The translations under genes were made by a program, and so were the position numbers. From Sycobia sp. Sy_11 (Eukaryota > Arthropoda > Insecta > Hymenoptera > Epichrysomallidae), in NCBI GenBank assembly GCA_018907035.1, contig JACCIC010000380.1, positions 1 through 64,000 of the forward strand: a stretch of DNA of 64,000 nt, in the 5' to 3' direction. Below are positions 1-10,328 of the stretch, piece after piece (positions within the stretch are counted from its first letter, which is position 1; every line of letters starts with the position of its first letter). Below the pieces are notes generated by a model. That model worked only from the letters and a program-made list of their open reading frames with translations. It ran no database searches and was not told the origin of the DNA.

Positions 1-27
<27 letters not shown>
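1..27. repeat. (AG)n microsatellite, cut by window edge
   Basis: Pure AG dinucleotide run that starts at the first base, so its true length is unknown. It is the first of about ten tracts with GA on the plus strand. Confidence 0.95.
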
Positions 28-31
<4 letters not shown>

Positions 32-400
32 ATGAGGCCAGTTTTGTTCTTCATGTATATAACATCAATTCAACTCGAGAATGAAAATATAAGTCTAATT
101 TGGTGATCATATGATATTTACAATAACGCATTCATTTATATAACAACTTTCACGCATACTTTATCAACTCAGCTTCTGTATTACAAAGTGGCTCTTCCAT
201 ATTTAAAATATATCTGTCCCTTCTATAATAGTAAAATATCAAAAGCATTCGTGGCATCGCTTTAAGTTCAAAGGTACATGAAAACAACGTTCCGCACTCG
301 AGATTTTCCATCTCGTTACCTCGTTCATCAAATCCCCAAATAACAAGACAAAGTAAAAAACAAGTACGTCATGAAACAAATAGAATTCATCTCGAGCCTT
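28..400. other. AT-rich non-coding stretch
   Basis: No gene is seen. It holds a 10-bp palindrome ATCATATGAT near 107 and a small hairpin CGAGAT/ATCTCG at 299-315 with a 5-nt loop. The rest looks like unique AT-rich DNA. Confidence 0.5.
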
Positions 401-800
401 CTCCCGCCAATGCCGACCTCCCGTCCACGTTCGTTCGACTCTCCTCGCGGCGAAGCGCGTTAAACTTAATTCAACCTCTCACGTCACCCCCACCTCCTAT
501 CACTTCCGCCCCACCCCATCAACATCGACTGTTCGTCGTCGTTTAAAGACTGCCGCCCTCCGATTAAAAGTCAGCACGCAACGTCGTTTCGAATGGGCTT
601 CCCCGATCCCTCGCGGCCGCGACTCTCTTTATGCCGTTTTATCGCCCGGGCGCTCGCGGCACCCGGCAGCTGCGAGACCGGGCCGACGCGGGTCCGGATG
701 CAAAAGCAGCAATTTCGGAGGAGAGAGCGCGGCGGCGCGGCGCTCGGCTCGCCCGACCGAGACCCGCAATTTCGTCCACTCGGCCCTGTGTCAAGGATAG
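401..800. promoter_or_regulatory. GC-rich, CpG-dense island
   Basis: GC and CpG density rise sharply against the AT-rich flanks. In hymenopterans such islands often mark promoters, first exons or enhancers, because germline methylation has not depleted CpG. Both strands have reading frames here, as expected when stop codons are rare, and no protein family was recognised. It is followed directly by a GA microsatellite. The regulatory role is inferred. Confidence 0.35.
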
Positions 801-810
801 ATAGGTAGAT

Positions 811-866
811 GGAGAAAGAGAGAGGGAGGGACAGAGAGTGAGAGAGAGCGAGAGAGAGAGGGATAG

Positions 867-941
<75 letters not shown>

Positions 942-951
942 GTGAGTGAGT
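811..951. repeat. long interrupted (GA)n microsatellite
   Basis: About 140 bp of GA with GGA, GATA and GTGA interruptions, ending in four GTGA units. Long GA tracts can bind GAGA-factor-type proteins and form triplex (H-) DNA. Translation gives a meaningless SLSL run on the minus strand. Confidence 0.95.
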
Positions 952-1138
952 GATCACCATCGGACTGATTCTGTGTGGCCGCGACGTCTGCTCTTTGCAC
1001 GGTCTCTTGGCTGACCGTAGAGCGATCTGTTCTACTGTGAGGCGTCTCTATCCATCTCTCCCTTTCTCCCTACCTCTCTGTCACTCATCGTTAAGTTTCC
1101 ATCGCGAGCTGGACGACCTTTGCGTTGTATCTGAATTT

Positions 1139-1142
<4 letters not shown>

Positions 1143-1187
<45 letters not shown>

Positions 1188-1198
1188 GTACGTATGTA
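1143..1198. repeat. (TA)n followed by (TATG)n
   Basis: 33 bp of pure TA (1143-1175) run directly into a TATG/TACG tetranucleotide repeat to about 1198. The compound structure suggests slippage growth from a TATG seed. Confidence 0.95.
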
Positions 1199-1204
1199 CT
1201 CTAA

Positions 1205-1990
1205 AAGAAAGTGGTCAGTTCGACCGCGTCGGCGCCCGTTCTCTCCAATACTGGAGCTGACGTCGCGTAAGAGAGGAGAAAAGAGCAAGCAGAAACTACG
1301 TTGCGCGGCCTTCTCGCTGGAGACCCTTTATCGCAGCTTTTCAACCTTTCTCTTCTTCTATCTCTTTCTCTCTCCCGTTCTCTTTCACGGCATGCTCAAC
1401 GCACGTTTGCATCTAAGTTTTTATCGCCTTATTATCCGCATTTCCATGCGGCAAGCTATATTCGCCCTATCTCCGGTCCACGCTCCATTCCCATCCTCCT
1501 CTCCCTCTCTCTCCCTCATCGTCGAGCGCAGGAACGCAGGACGCGTCTGCTCGACGCGGCTCCCGCACCCAATGCGGAAAATTCGATCGTCGGGCGGCCG
1601 AGAGAGGCTCACCTGAATAGTACGTCGGGCAGCCGCTCGGCCGTATCTCCGGCAGCACCGTCGAGGCGCGGCGCGTCGACGCCGGCGCCGGCGGTTGCGG
1701 CGGCTGTTCTTCTCCCCGTTCGCGATGCCGCTCCACGGCCACTCTGCATAAACAAGCCGTACATACGAACTTTCCCGGTTCTAACTAAAACTTGCAACTG
1801 GTAACCGAGGGAGGGGAAAGTGTCGGGTGTCGGGGGAGGGGCAGAGAAAGATGCGAAAAAGAGGAAAATACGAAATGCCAGACGGGAGTAACGGGGGTCG
1901 AAGCGTGCCGGCGGCGTGGGCAGACCGAAGCCGTTGGGCAGAGAATCGCGCGGCGCGGTAAACAGACGCTCGTAGCCAGAAAAGATTTAA
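1205..1990. promoter_or_regulatory. GC-rich island with pyrimidine-rich core
   Basis: CpG-dense block with a CT-rich segment (about 1340-1530) and a very GC-rich core (about 1530-1740). The core holds the minus-strand exon candidate at 1613-1764. This fits a promoter or first-exon region. Transcription start and direction are not proven. Confidence 0.35.
1613..1764 (-). CDS. candidate exon with strong splice donor, minus strand
   Basis: Reading leftward, the segment ends ...TATTCAG and is followed at 1612 by GTGAGCC, an almost ideal metazoan 5' splice site. Two frames are open across it. One starts at an ATG at 1764 (MYGLFMQSGRG...) and is rich in A, G and R. The other lacks an ATG, but could be entered from an acceptor-like ...TTTATGCAG just upstream; it encodes an acidic, then proline-rich stretch (VERHRERGEEQPPQPP...). 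The ATG context is weak, with C at -3, so this may be a first coding exon, an internal exon or untranslated leader. No domain is visible and the product is unknown. The rest of such a gene would lie left of the window. GC-rich islands yield open frames by chance, so confidence is limited. Confidence 0.3.
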
Positions 1991-2576
1991 GATGATAGGT
2001 TTAGAGAGGGACGGGGGCGGTGGAGGGAGGGGATGATTAAAGAGTAGCAGCAGCCGAGTAATCGAATTGACGGTGTAAACGGCGACGAGGACGACGACGT
2101 TATACAGTCGGTCGCTGCTCCCGAAGGATAATGATTAATTATGACGGCGAGATGAAGCAGAGCGAGACGAAGCAGAGCGACGAAGATCTTAGATATACTC
2201 GACTGGGGAGCATACTGAAGGAAAAAGAGCAAAAATAATAACGGGAAAGCCGTGCGGGATGAACGGTTCGCGAAATACGTTTGTACGTAGGTGCCATGTA
2301 CAATAATAAGGTCCTTCTGGGATCGCAGTCTGGGGAAAATATTTCGACGGCGACGCCTTCTTCGGAAAATAGAGGGCAGCATTGTAACTAATGGTTGAGA
2401 ACGAGAGAAGAACACAGTATACGGAGTTTTCGAGCAAAAATGAAGCGACTGAAGAGGCAAGTCAATGTTGAAAAAGGATTTTGTCGAATTTCAAAAGCAC
2501 ATAGTAATTGTAGTTTTTTTCGTAGTCGGAGAAATCGATGATTATTCAAATGCGCGACATTTTTTCACTTGTCTCA

Positions 2577-2577
<1 letters not shown>
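1991..2577. other. non-coding stretch, purine-rich then AT-rich
   Basis: The plus strand is purine-rich with GACGACGAC-type triplets around 2080-2100. No gene or repeat family was recognised. Short frames on both strands have no coding features. Confidence 0.4.

Positions 2578-2642
<65 letters not shown>
2578..2642. repeat. (ATT)n trinucleotide microsatellite
   Basis: About 22 uninterrupted ATT units, the only long AT-type trinucleotide tract in the window. The poly-leucine frame across it is an artefact. Confidence 0.97.
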
Positions 2643-4069
2643 GTTTAATAATGCAATGGTTTATAAACTACCGATGAAAAAAAATTCACGTGAGGAGCGC
2701 TTGTTACTTTTCTTCGCTTAGAATGGTACAATATTGCTGGGGCCGAGAGAGTGCTATAAAAGAGGGGAGGATAGAAAAGGTAAGAGTATATAGGGGAGAG
2801 AAATGGAAAATGAAAAAAGGAAGGGAAGAGAAATGAACTGTAGCAAGAAATAGAGTGAGAGAGAGATATAGAGAGAGGTCGGAGGGATAGTGGAAACATG
2901 GGAGGTAATAAACAGGAGCATACGAGTTAGATAATAATGAAAGATATCAGTAGCGATAAGATAAAAGATAAGATAAAAGTTTAAAAGTGATAAATGCATG
3001 CTTCGAGCGCTGCAAAAATTTTCATGCTATGAAGCATTGAAATGAGGTAATTACAATCTCTAATCTGCAGAAATGCAAGCAAGATAATTATACTTCATTA
3101 TTTCAGTGTATATCGCTTAAATAACGTTTCTTGTGAAAATAAGAGATAAACGGATAATACGAATGTTTCTAAAAGGATTATTTAATACATTAATATCAAA
3201 GTATCCTCAAATGAATAGAGTCGTATGAAGTAAGTACGGATATTGAGAGTCAGAAAAAAAGGTGGGAAAGAAATGAGCGTCGGACAAAGGGTGGAAAAAC
3301 AAGGAGATTTAAAAGGGGATGTGAGATGAAGCGAGGGAGAGTGAAACAGAACAAAGAGCTGAAAACAAATCTATAAAACATTAGCTACACATGGGACACG
3401 GATTTCTTATTTATAGTATTTCTTATTGACCGAAGCTTCACCCCTGCGAAATCCTTTTTTTCTCTATTTCTCTTTTCCCATTCGAAAAATCCAATTAGCA
3501 TTCTATTATTATTTATTTTGCTTCTTGAAGGCGATTCGCATAACGATCGCTAATAATCGTCCATAAAAAATTATTAAACAAATGATTAACTGATAAAGTC
3601 CTGATGGGATTATAAAAAAATTACGAATAATTCGGTATGCGATTAATTGCACGTTGAGCAACAAAGAAATTCTTTAGCCTCGTTGAAAGCCAAAGGGAGG
3701 GGTGGAGAGGGGCACAAAGTCAGCGCGAAACAAGGTATAGGTGAGAGACACAAACGCTGTGACGGAAGATGGGGAGGAGGAGGAGGAATGCGGAAGGAGC
3801 GCGGAGGAATAAGTTTTTCATTAGAATAGAAATGTCTCTAATTTTTGCGCTTCTTTAATTAAATGTGCAATGCGAGCCGCAAATCCATGAATCTCATTCG
3901 CCTCGTTTCATTTCATTTCAGCCTGCTGGTCGTTAACGCGGTCGCCCAATCTTCGATCGACAACGTCTTCCCGCCCTCTCGCCAATCCCATTTCCAATCA
4001 GAAATAATCTCTATGCGGCAATTTTTTATCCCGTTCCCCCCAGAAGACTCCAGTGGTTTACGGGTTTAG
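2643..4069. other. AT-rich non-coding stretch with GATA cluster
   Basis: No gene seen. It includes a purine-rich stretch on the plus strand (about 2750-2900), a tandem GATA motif cluster (2955-2979), a tetraloop hairpin (3020-3042) and mixed AT-rich DNA. A small frame near 3863-4069 has a hydrophobic N-terminal half but no recognisable family. Confidence 0.45.
2955..2979 (+). promoter_or_regulatory. tandem GATA-motif cluster
   Basis: A 12-bp unit GATAAGATAAAA is repeated twice, giving four GATA cores in 25 bp, two of them the preferred GATAAG. GATA-family factors bind this core. Function here is inferred only from motif density. Confidence 0.35.
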
Positions 4070-4480
4070 AGCTGACCGACCGCTGGCATCTTAGCGCGAA
4101 TTTCCGATGTCTCGGCGGAGTAATTGAATATGTAATTTTAACGGCTCGGGCGCAAGCTCCATTGCCCGGCCGCATCGTAAATTTCGGAGCCGTCCATGGC
4201 GCGCGCATCGGCCCGATACTGCTTATGCGAATTTCTTTGCCAGCATCTAGGTATGTATGCGTACGCATGTCAGCGACCGCCGCGTTATTTCCCCGCCGCA
4301 AATGGACGGGTTTAATTTTAATTTTAATGCTAACGCGCGCGCTGGCGGTAGTGGCGGGGAAAAGAGCGATTGAGGTGGCGAGGAGAGGAGTGGAGGGGGA
4401 GGCGGGTAAAACACGTGTCCAAGGATACATCTTCAGCGTGGAGGGGAAAAAAGTTCGCTGCTACGCGCGGCTCGACGGAC
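4070..4480. promoter_or_regulatory. isolated GC-rich island in AT-rich DNA
   Basis: Sharp-edged GC/CpG-rich block with no microsatellite of its own, apart from a short (TTTTAA)3 at 4311-4328. A plus-strand frame covers 4162-4497 but shows no domain. The lack of simple repeats and the balanced composition make it a good candidate for a conserved non-coding element. Confidence 0.3.
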
Positions 4481-4499
4481 CATTAGCTCCTTACTAAAT

Positions 4500-5683
4500 C
4501 CCTTTCTGGGATGTAATAATGACCGTGTAAAAAACCGTTGAACGAACCATATATACTGACATTGATCCGTGACTAAATACATATATATACTTTTTTCCGG
4601 GGCTTTGTCGGGAAAATACGGGGATCCTTCACATTTGTATTTTGCAACGAGCCAGATGTGATTTAGCGGATGTTATTATCATTACCGAAATAGGATGAAT
4701 TTGCAACGGCTCCCTACAGCTTCATGAACGTTAATAAATATATAATGCAAGAATTATTTATAATAATTTAGGAATTTTCGTCTCGACTAGAATTGAGATA
4801 GTTAACTGATGAAATTTTATATGATTAGTTAATTTTATGAAAATACAAAAATTGACCTATAATACTTTAATATTTTTAAAATTATTTTGTTCAATTTTGA
4901 TTTTATGATAAACAAATCCATTCGACACTATATAATTAATTTGAACTATAGTTATAAATATTAACAAATTCATTGTTTTGATTAATTATACAAATGCTAA
5001 ATTGTTCGACGTATTTAAAATAGTTACATTGCTCATTCAATAACTACGCGAATAATAATTTAAAGAACTACGCGATAATTTTGCTTTTCTATTAAAATAA
5101 AAAACTGGTTAATGTTCTATCCAAATGTCCGTGTAAGTTAATAGTTAAGACAAATTTTCATTTAGCGAGTATAAATAAAAACAGATATTATCTTCATATA
5201 TTTGTTAGCGAAAATATGATTGTAATTTACAATTATAATTATATAAGTTTACCAGAAAAGAAATGATATACAAAGCTATACTAATGTTTCGATATGTATC
5301 TTCGACATTTTTCAATCACGCACTCGCAAGCAATGTTAAATACGTTTTTTAAATTAATGATGTGATTTTGTGCACAGCGCATTAATACAAAAGTATCCTA
5401 ATAATGTCGAGCATGTGCTAGAAATTAAATCATATGCGACTTTTTTCATCTGTTGAATTGCCAACATTTCGTTCAAATACATGAAATGTCAAAGTCTCCA
5501 TTACGCGTAACATAGTTTAGAACATCGCTTAGTAAATGTTCAGTCAGACCCCACCGTATAAAAGTAAGAAAATGCGACTTTGTCAGGACGAAAAAAACGA
5601 AATTGAAAAAAAATAACAAAACAGAAAATGAGGCGAAAATAATGTCGATATATGAGGAGTAGAAGAAAGAGTATTAGAGAGAG

Positions 5684-5686
<3 letters not shown>
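4500..5686. other. AT-rich non-coding stretch
   Basis: No gene. It contains a CGGGGCTTTGTC word near 4597 that recurs elsewhere in the window, a pair of AACTACGCGA direct repeats near 5042 and 5067, and otherwise unremarkable AT-rich DNA. Confidence 0.45.

Positions 5687-5758
<72 letters not shown>
5687..5758. repeat. compound (TA)20(GA)16 microsatellite
   Basis: Forty bases of pure TA switch without a break into 32 bases of pure GA. The reverse-complement arrangement, CT then TA, occurs at 38422-38511. Confidence 0.97.
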
Positions 5759-5762
<4 letters not shown>

Positions 5763-6006
5763 AGTAAGACAGACTCTCTTACAAGCATAACCGAGTCGAA
5801 ACAGTGGGAAGTGGTGCTCTGGACGGTCCCGTGAAAATGACAGAAATGCAAGAGAAGACAAAAGACATGTGTAAGAAAGAGTGAGCGAGAGAGGGAGAGG
5901 GGGAGAGAGAAAGAGTACCGTTAAAACTCGCGACGAGGATAAAACGAGACAGACGACGAGAGTAAATGGGAGAAAGAGGGACGCGAGCAATGTACACGGT
6001 TTAGCT

Positions 6007-6029
6007 TATACCCGGTAGCAGCGGGTATA
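6007..6029. other. perfect 8-bp inverted repeat (hairpin)
   Basis: TATACCCG and CGGGTATA enclose a 7-nt loop. The stem has four GC pairs and sits at the upstream edge of the promoter-like GC block. It could be a dimeric factor site or an RNA hairpin. Confidence 0.6.
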
Positions 6030-6193
6030 GACTGCTGGTCCAGAGGAGGGGCGGGTGCGCCAGCACGAAGAGTAAAAGCTCGCTCTCGCTCGCTCACGCA
6101 GCCTACTCTTCCTTTCCCTCTCCTCTCACTGTCGGAGGCTGGAGAGTCTGCGTCCGCGCGGTACGTTCACCCGGTGCGTCTCCCCCACGCCCT

Positions 6194-6198
<5 letters not shown>

Positions 6199-6234
<36 letters not shown>
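6199..6234. repeat. (CT)n microsatellite
   Basis: Thirty-six bases of pure CT inside the promoter-like block. CT/GA elements near promoters are typical GAGA-factor targets in insects. Confidence 0.97.
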
Positions 6235-6239
<5 letters not shown>

Positions 6240-7355
6240 CTATCACTCTCACGCAGGCTGGGCATCCCGCTCGAGTCCGAAAACGAGGAGTCCGGGCGCA
6301 GGCGCAAGGATGAGGCAGCGTGCGTCGTCTCCATCGGTGTCCCTCCCATCACATCACGCGGTCGAGACAAAAGCGAGCGAACGCCGGAACATTCGTGGTT
6401 CCGCTCGGCGGCCTCTGTCTGTCTCGTTTCTCCACCCCCTTATTTTTCTGTCTGTCGCTCTTGCACGCGGCGGGTGGCGCCATTGCCGCCACGTGTATGC
6501 GCGGCTTCGGGCTCTCACGTGGAGAAACTTGATTCTCGAAGACGAGGACGATGCAGACCGTGGCAGCCCGAAATGATCGCAACATCCTGCTGAGTCTTGT
6601 ATTTCACGAGAGAAACCGGAGGGCGTAATTCGCGGTTGTAAATAGATGGAAGCCTTCATCGGCGGTAAAAAGGATAAGATAACGAAGGCGAGACAGAGGG
6701 AGAGAGAGAGAGAGTTGTTCGACTCTATCTCGCATCGTGCATGTATATACACGAATCGCATGCCTGCCTATGTGTATTGAAGCTGAGGATATATTGCTGT
6801 CTCTTTCTCTGCCGCGCACGCCCCGCCCCGTCGACCGAGAGCAAGACGGACGGAGGGAGAGGGCGGACGGGCGCTCAGTTCGAGCTCCGACGCTCTCGCG
6901 TATACTCCTCGCTCACCGGTGCGGCGCCAATGTACGTCGGCGCTCACCCTCCCTTTCTCACTCTTTCTCTCTCTACACGCTCTGAGTGCCGGGGTCGTAA
7001 AAAGGGTTGGAGGCGTTCGCGTGTCTGCGTTCTCGGAGGTATACGAAAATTTCGTAATACGCACAAAATCTTGATTAATAAAGTAAGAGCGGTCGGTGGA
7101 TGAGAACAAAAAAAAATCAGGCTCTCCCCGTGATACTTGTGCTAGAGTGATAATATGTGTGGCGTTGTGTGTGAGTGTCTGTGTGCATTTTTAAGTTGCA
7201 GTGCTTATACAACACAAGATATATAAGGTTGCAGAAACGGGAGTTCCAAAACGAGGATAGAAAGTCACGTGGTCGTGGCAACGCGGCTAGTGTTTGTGTG
7301 CGCGCGTGACACCCCTACGGTTAAGCCTCCCATGTGAATCGTGAGCTTGTTCTTA

Positions 7356-7394
7356 GTGCGCGCGCGCGCACACATTCTGTGCGCGTGTGTGTGG
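7356..7394. repeat. alternating CG/GT purine-pyrimidine tract
   Basis: GTGCGCGCGCGCG followed after a short break by GCGCGTGTGTGTG. Alternating purine-pyrimidine DNA of this kind is prone to Z-DNA. Confidence 0.8.
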
Positions 7395-7431
7395 GTGGTT
7401 GTGCTAGGTGTGTACCTGTTCAACCAGTGTT

Positions 7432-7434
<3 letters not shown>

Positions 7435-7471
<37 letters not shown>
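7435..7471. repeat. (TA)n microsatellite, 37 bp
   Basis: Pure TA tract inside the candidate leader, about 100 bp upstream of the possible start codon at 7571. Confidence 0.97.
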
Positions 7472-7474
<3 letters not shown>

Positions 7475-7570
7475 AATCACCAACATCACCCCCACCCGTT
7501 TTCTGGCGCAACGTTACAAACCCGGAGGGGGTGGACGAGGAGAAGAAGGACAACCACACCTTTTGCGTTG

Positions 7571-7651
7571 ATGAGTGGTGATGGCCTTGCCACTCGGGTG
7601 CTACGCCGCAGGATCAGAGCGTGTCACCAGCAGTACGCGTGCGAATCAGAG
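7571..7651 (+). CDS. candidate first coding exon, plus strand
   Basis: Twenty-seven codons starting MSGDGLATRVLRRR end with GAATCAGAG, followed by GTAAAAG, a plausible splice donor at 7652. The frame stays open upstream to about 7334 through microsatellite DNA, so the start is not fixed, and the ATG context is weak (T at -3). The peptide is basic, with an RRR stretch, and has no recognised domain. If real, the next exon lies far downstream, probably beyond the window, which would make most of this window a first intron. A non-coding leader exon is equally possible. Confidence 0.22.
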
Positions 7652-7699
7652 GTAAAAGACCAATATAGCAAGAATAAGAAACAACAATAAATTTACCTG

Positions 7700-8015
7700 A
7701 CCTGACCGACACGTCTTACGTGTGTATCAGACGAAGCGTTAGAGCTCGGGGTATTATTCGTATCAACTGTGTTTCCACGATTTTTATAGCAAAGCGAGAC
7801 AGTAAGACATGTCTCATTACAACTCTACGGGGGATGGGGACAGTTTTATTTTTAAAATAGTCTGGTAAAAAATTTTAAAAAATCTTTTGGCTGTTGGGTA
7901 TCGATAATCGACAGTTCTATTTGGAAATTCAATTATGTCCAATGCTCCTATCCATATATTTTTGCTTGATCTTTACTAATGAACATTGCATAAAATCACA
8001 CATACACGCATATAG

Positions 8016-8020
<5 letters not shown>
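7700..8020. other. AT-rich non-coding stretch
   Basis: Follows the possible splice donor. No gene, motif cluster or repeat family was recognised. Confidence 0.4.
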
Positions 8021-8021
<1 letters not shown>

Positions 8022-8061
<40 letters not shown>

Positions 8062-8068
8062 ATATATG
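8022..8068. repeat. (TA)n with TATG interruption
   Basis: Thirty-two bases of pure TA (to 8053), then TGTATG and further TA. Confidence 0.95.
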
Positions 8069-8069
8069 T

Positions 8070-9636
8070 CAGCGACAGGTAGAGAGAGATATTCGTTCAC
8101 AGGACTGTTAATTAATCAATAGGATCGGGGCGGCCAATATATCATGCCGCCACTGCCGCCGCCGTGTTAACCTCGTGCATGGCTTCCGATATTTCTGATA
8201 TTTTCGGTTTTATATGGATCAAAACCAAAACAGACCCATTGTACACAAAATTTCGGCATTTAATTAAAAAGATTCGAATAATTCCCTGTATCCGTGCTGG
8301 AACTGTGATAATTCATACGGCCGGTGGGTACGGATTAGGCAGGATTAACGCTATAGTCGGATGCAATTCTCTATTCTCTGGGGTACTTTGTGCTACTGCC
8401 TACGGTGGTAGTGGTAGTTGTTGTTAGTCGGATCGTAACTTTTGTGGCTAATGACCGAGCGTGCGGAAATTTCCGTCGAGGACCGGCGCGAGCAAAGTAG
8501 GATTTCGATTATCGCGTTAAAAGATAAAGAAGAGGGAGGTGTAGCAACATTTTCTTACGGCCACTTGTCTTTTTATAAGAAAACGTGAGATAGCTCGAAA
8601 GTTATTCAATTAGATAAATTTCTCCTTGTTCGATGTACAATTTAAAACGCTATATAGACAGTTGAAATTTTGTGTATTTACAAAAAAATTTACTTGGAAA
8701 TATATGTACCAATGGATCTGTATAATGACGACTACAATGTCTGGAGCGTTTTACATGCAGATACTATTCCACGCTTGAATAAAACAAATAATCAGATTTG
8801 GTGTTTAAATTTTATTATATATGTATGAAACGATCCATAATTCTATATTCCAATAATTTAGTATAATAAACTTGAGTAAATTCAATTTAAAATTTTAATT
8901 ATTATTAAAATTAAATTCTGCTCTGTTAAATAATTAATGTCTGGATGTAGTCCTACCAAATGATCGACATTGGCGCTCTCTAAAATCCTCCTTTTTAATT
9001 TGAATCATTTTAGACCATATTACCATATTATTCAGTCGGAAACATATGCTAATATCAACTTAAACTTAATTTAGATGAAGATAAAAATTTAATTTGAAAC
9101 TTCAGCTTTTTTAATAAAATTTGAGTTATCTACTTTATTGTGTGAATTTACTGAGAAATTATTACAGCATGAATTATATTAAATTTTAATGGACCCAGTA
9201 AATTTTTAATATTGCTTAAAACTGTTGCTATTAGGTTGAAACATAACATTAAATAATTTCTTTTGCCGAGATTTTATACTAAATTTTTATAAATAATTAA
9301 ATTCTAAGTAATATACTATACATTGATTTATCTATGCATATTAATGAAGACCTATCTCAAGAATGATCTGGGCTAATGTTATTTTCATCTGCATTATATC
9401 ACGACAAATGCTTAAGACGTTGCAATAGTATATAGGTAGAAATAAACGTGAGAAATAACTGTAAGTATTTGTCGCCAGAATAAGGCAGCGAAAGAGCGAA
9501 AAAGCTTTCCACTAGCAGTATATATAATCTTTCTGCAGCCTTGCGAAAAGAATCCCTTCCTCGGAAGACTAATTTCTATAATAAATCTACTGCGCGCGCG
9601 CGCAATAAGAGTTCACTTAGTGAGAGAGCAAGAGAC

Positions 9637-9638
<2 letters not shown>
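8070..9638. other. non-coding stretch, GC-moderate then AT-rich
   Basis: 8130-8530 is less AT-rich and carries an 87-codon plus-strand frame (8164-8427) without a recognised domain; it starts with a GTG, so it is not a convincing gene. 8600-9480 is very AT-rich, with an AT-only hairpin at 8884-8917 and a 9-bp inverted repeat AATTTACTG/CAGTAAATT at 9145-9153 and 9196-9204. Confidence 0.4.
9592..9603. repeat. short (GC)n tract
   Basis: Six GC units, a short Z-DNA-prone run next to the GA microsatellite. Confidence 0.8.
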
Positions 9639-9683
<45 letters not shown>

Positions 9684-9690
9684 AGAGAGA
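9639..9690. repeat. (GA)n microsatellite
   Basis: Nearly pure GA with a single AA slip at about 9679. Confidence 0.97.
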
Positions 9691-10278
9691 ACGCGCAAAG
9701 AGATCTCGAGAATGGCGAGCCGTCTTCTTCGAGTGTACCTTTAGAAATTGAGGGATGGAAGGATCTTTGCACGGTATCCATATATACGCATGCTTATATT
9801 CGGGAAGATCGACCCATTTTCGTTTTCCCGAAGTATACCCAAATCCCCCTTTTATTCGCGAATGCATAATTTTATTTATTCGATGCATTTTTCTTCTTCG
9901 TGTTTTCAAAAAGTACTCGACCAAATTATGTCAGAATATTTTTATGCTTAATAGAAAGTAAAAAAAAGGAATATTTTCGTAACTTTTCATATTGCTCTAT
10001 GATGAATATTGCGTATAGTAGGACTACTGTTATAGATTTTTTTTTTGAGTTTTAGATTTATTGAAGTATTGTGTACAGATTAATAAGTGTAGAATTGAAA
10101 TACTTATTGGCTTTCTAAATTTCTATTGTAGTAATAGCAATGTTGTTTTTCATGGATAAAGAATAAAGCGTTCATTTTATTGATGATCGGCAAATATTAA
10201 AATATTTTCGTGAAAAAATATTCACTTTTTTATGTCTAATATAATTACATAACACATGTATGCAAAAACGATATTTTT

Positions 10279-10328
10279 TATAGATGAATATAATGCTATC
10301 ATGATACTTATAATGCTATTCATTTATA
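10279..10328. repeat. 12-bp inverted repeat with internal tandem repeat
   Basis: TATAGATGAATA (10279-10290) faces TATTCATTTATA (10317-10328) with one mismatch. The spacer holds a duplicated ATAATGCTAT. A further direct copy of TATAGATGAATA lies at about 10362. Confidence 0.6.

Larger units (their letters stand above)
5995..6600. promoter_or_regulatory. GC-rich promoter-like block, first part
   Basis: Begins with a perfect 8-bp hairpin (6007-6029). It continues with CGCTCTCGCTCG-type sequence, a CT tract (6199-6234) and CpG-rich sequence. Stops are rare, so several overlapping frames exist in all phases, and none matches a known protein. Together with 6790-7650 it resembles the promoter and 5' leader region of a developmental gene. 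This is inference from composition. Confidence 0.35.
6790..7650 (+). promoter_or_regulatory. promoter-like / 5' leader candidate region
   Basis: CpG-rich sequence changes to GT-rich leader-like DNA that precedes the exon candidate at 7571. It includes an initiator-like TCAGTT at 6875-6880, without a matching downstream element, and a TATA-like TATATAAGG at 7220-7228. Several donor-like GTAAG/GTATA words occur near 7039 and 7081. None is decisive. It is read as a possible promoter or 5' UTR on the plus strand. Confidence 0.3.

Noticed and set aside
571..960. Minus-strand 129-codon frame
   Set aside because: The first half is a SLSLSL run from the GA microsatellite and the rest is stop-poor CpG-island DNA. 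No domain.
6875..6908. TCAGTT initiator with downstream promoter element
   Set aside because: The sequence at the expected +28 to +32 position does not match the DPE consensus, so it was not called as a core promoter.
8164..8427. 87-codon plus-strand frame
   Set aside because: Starts at GTG, not ATG, and contains no known motif.
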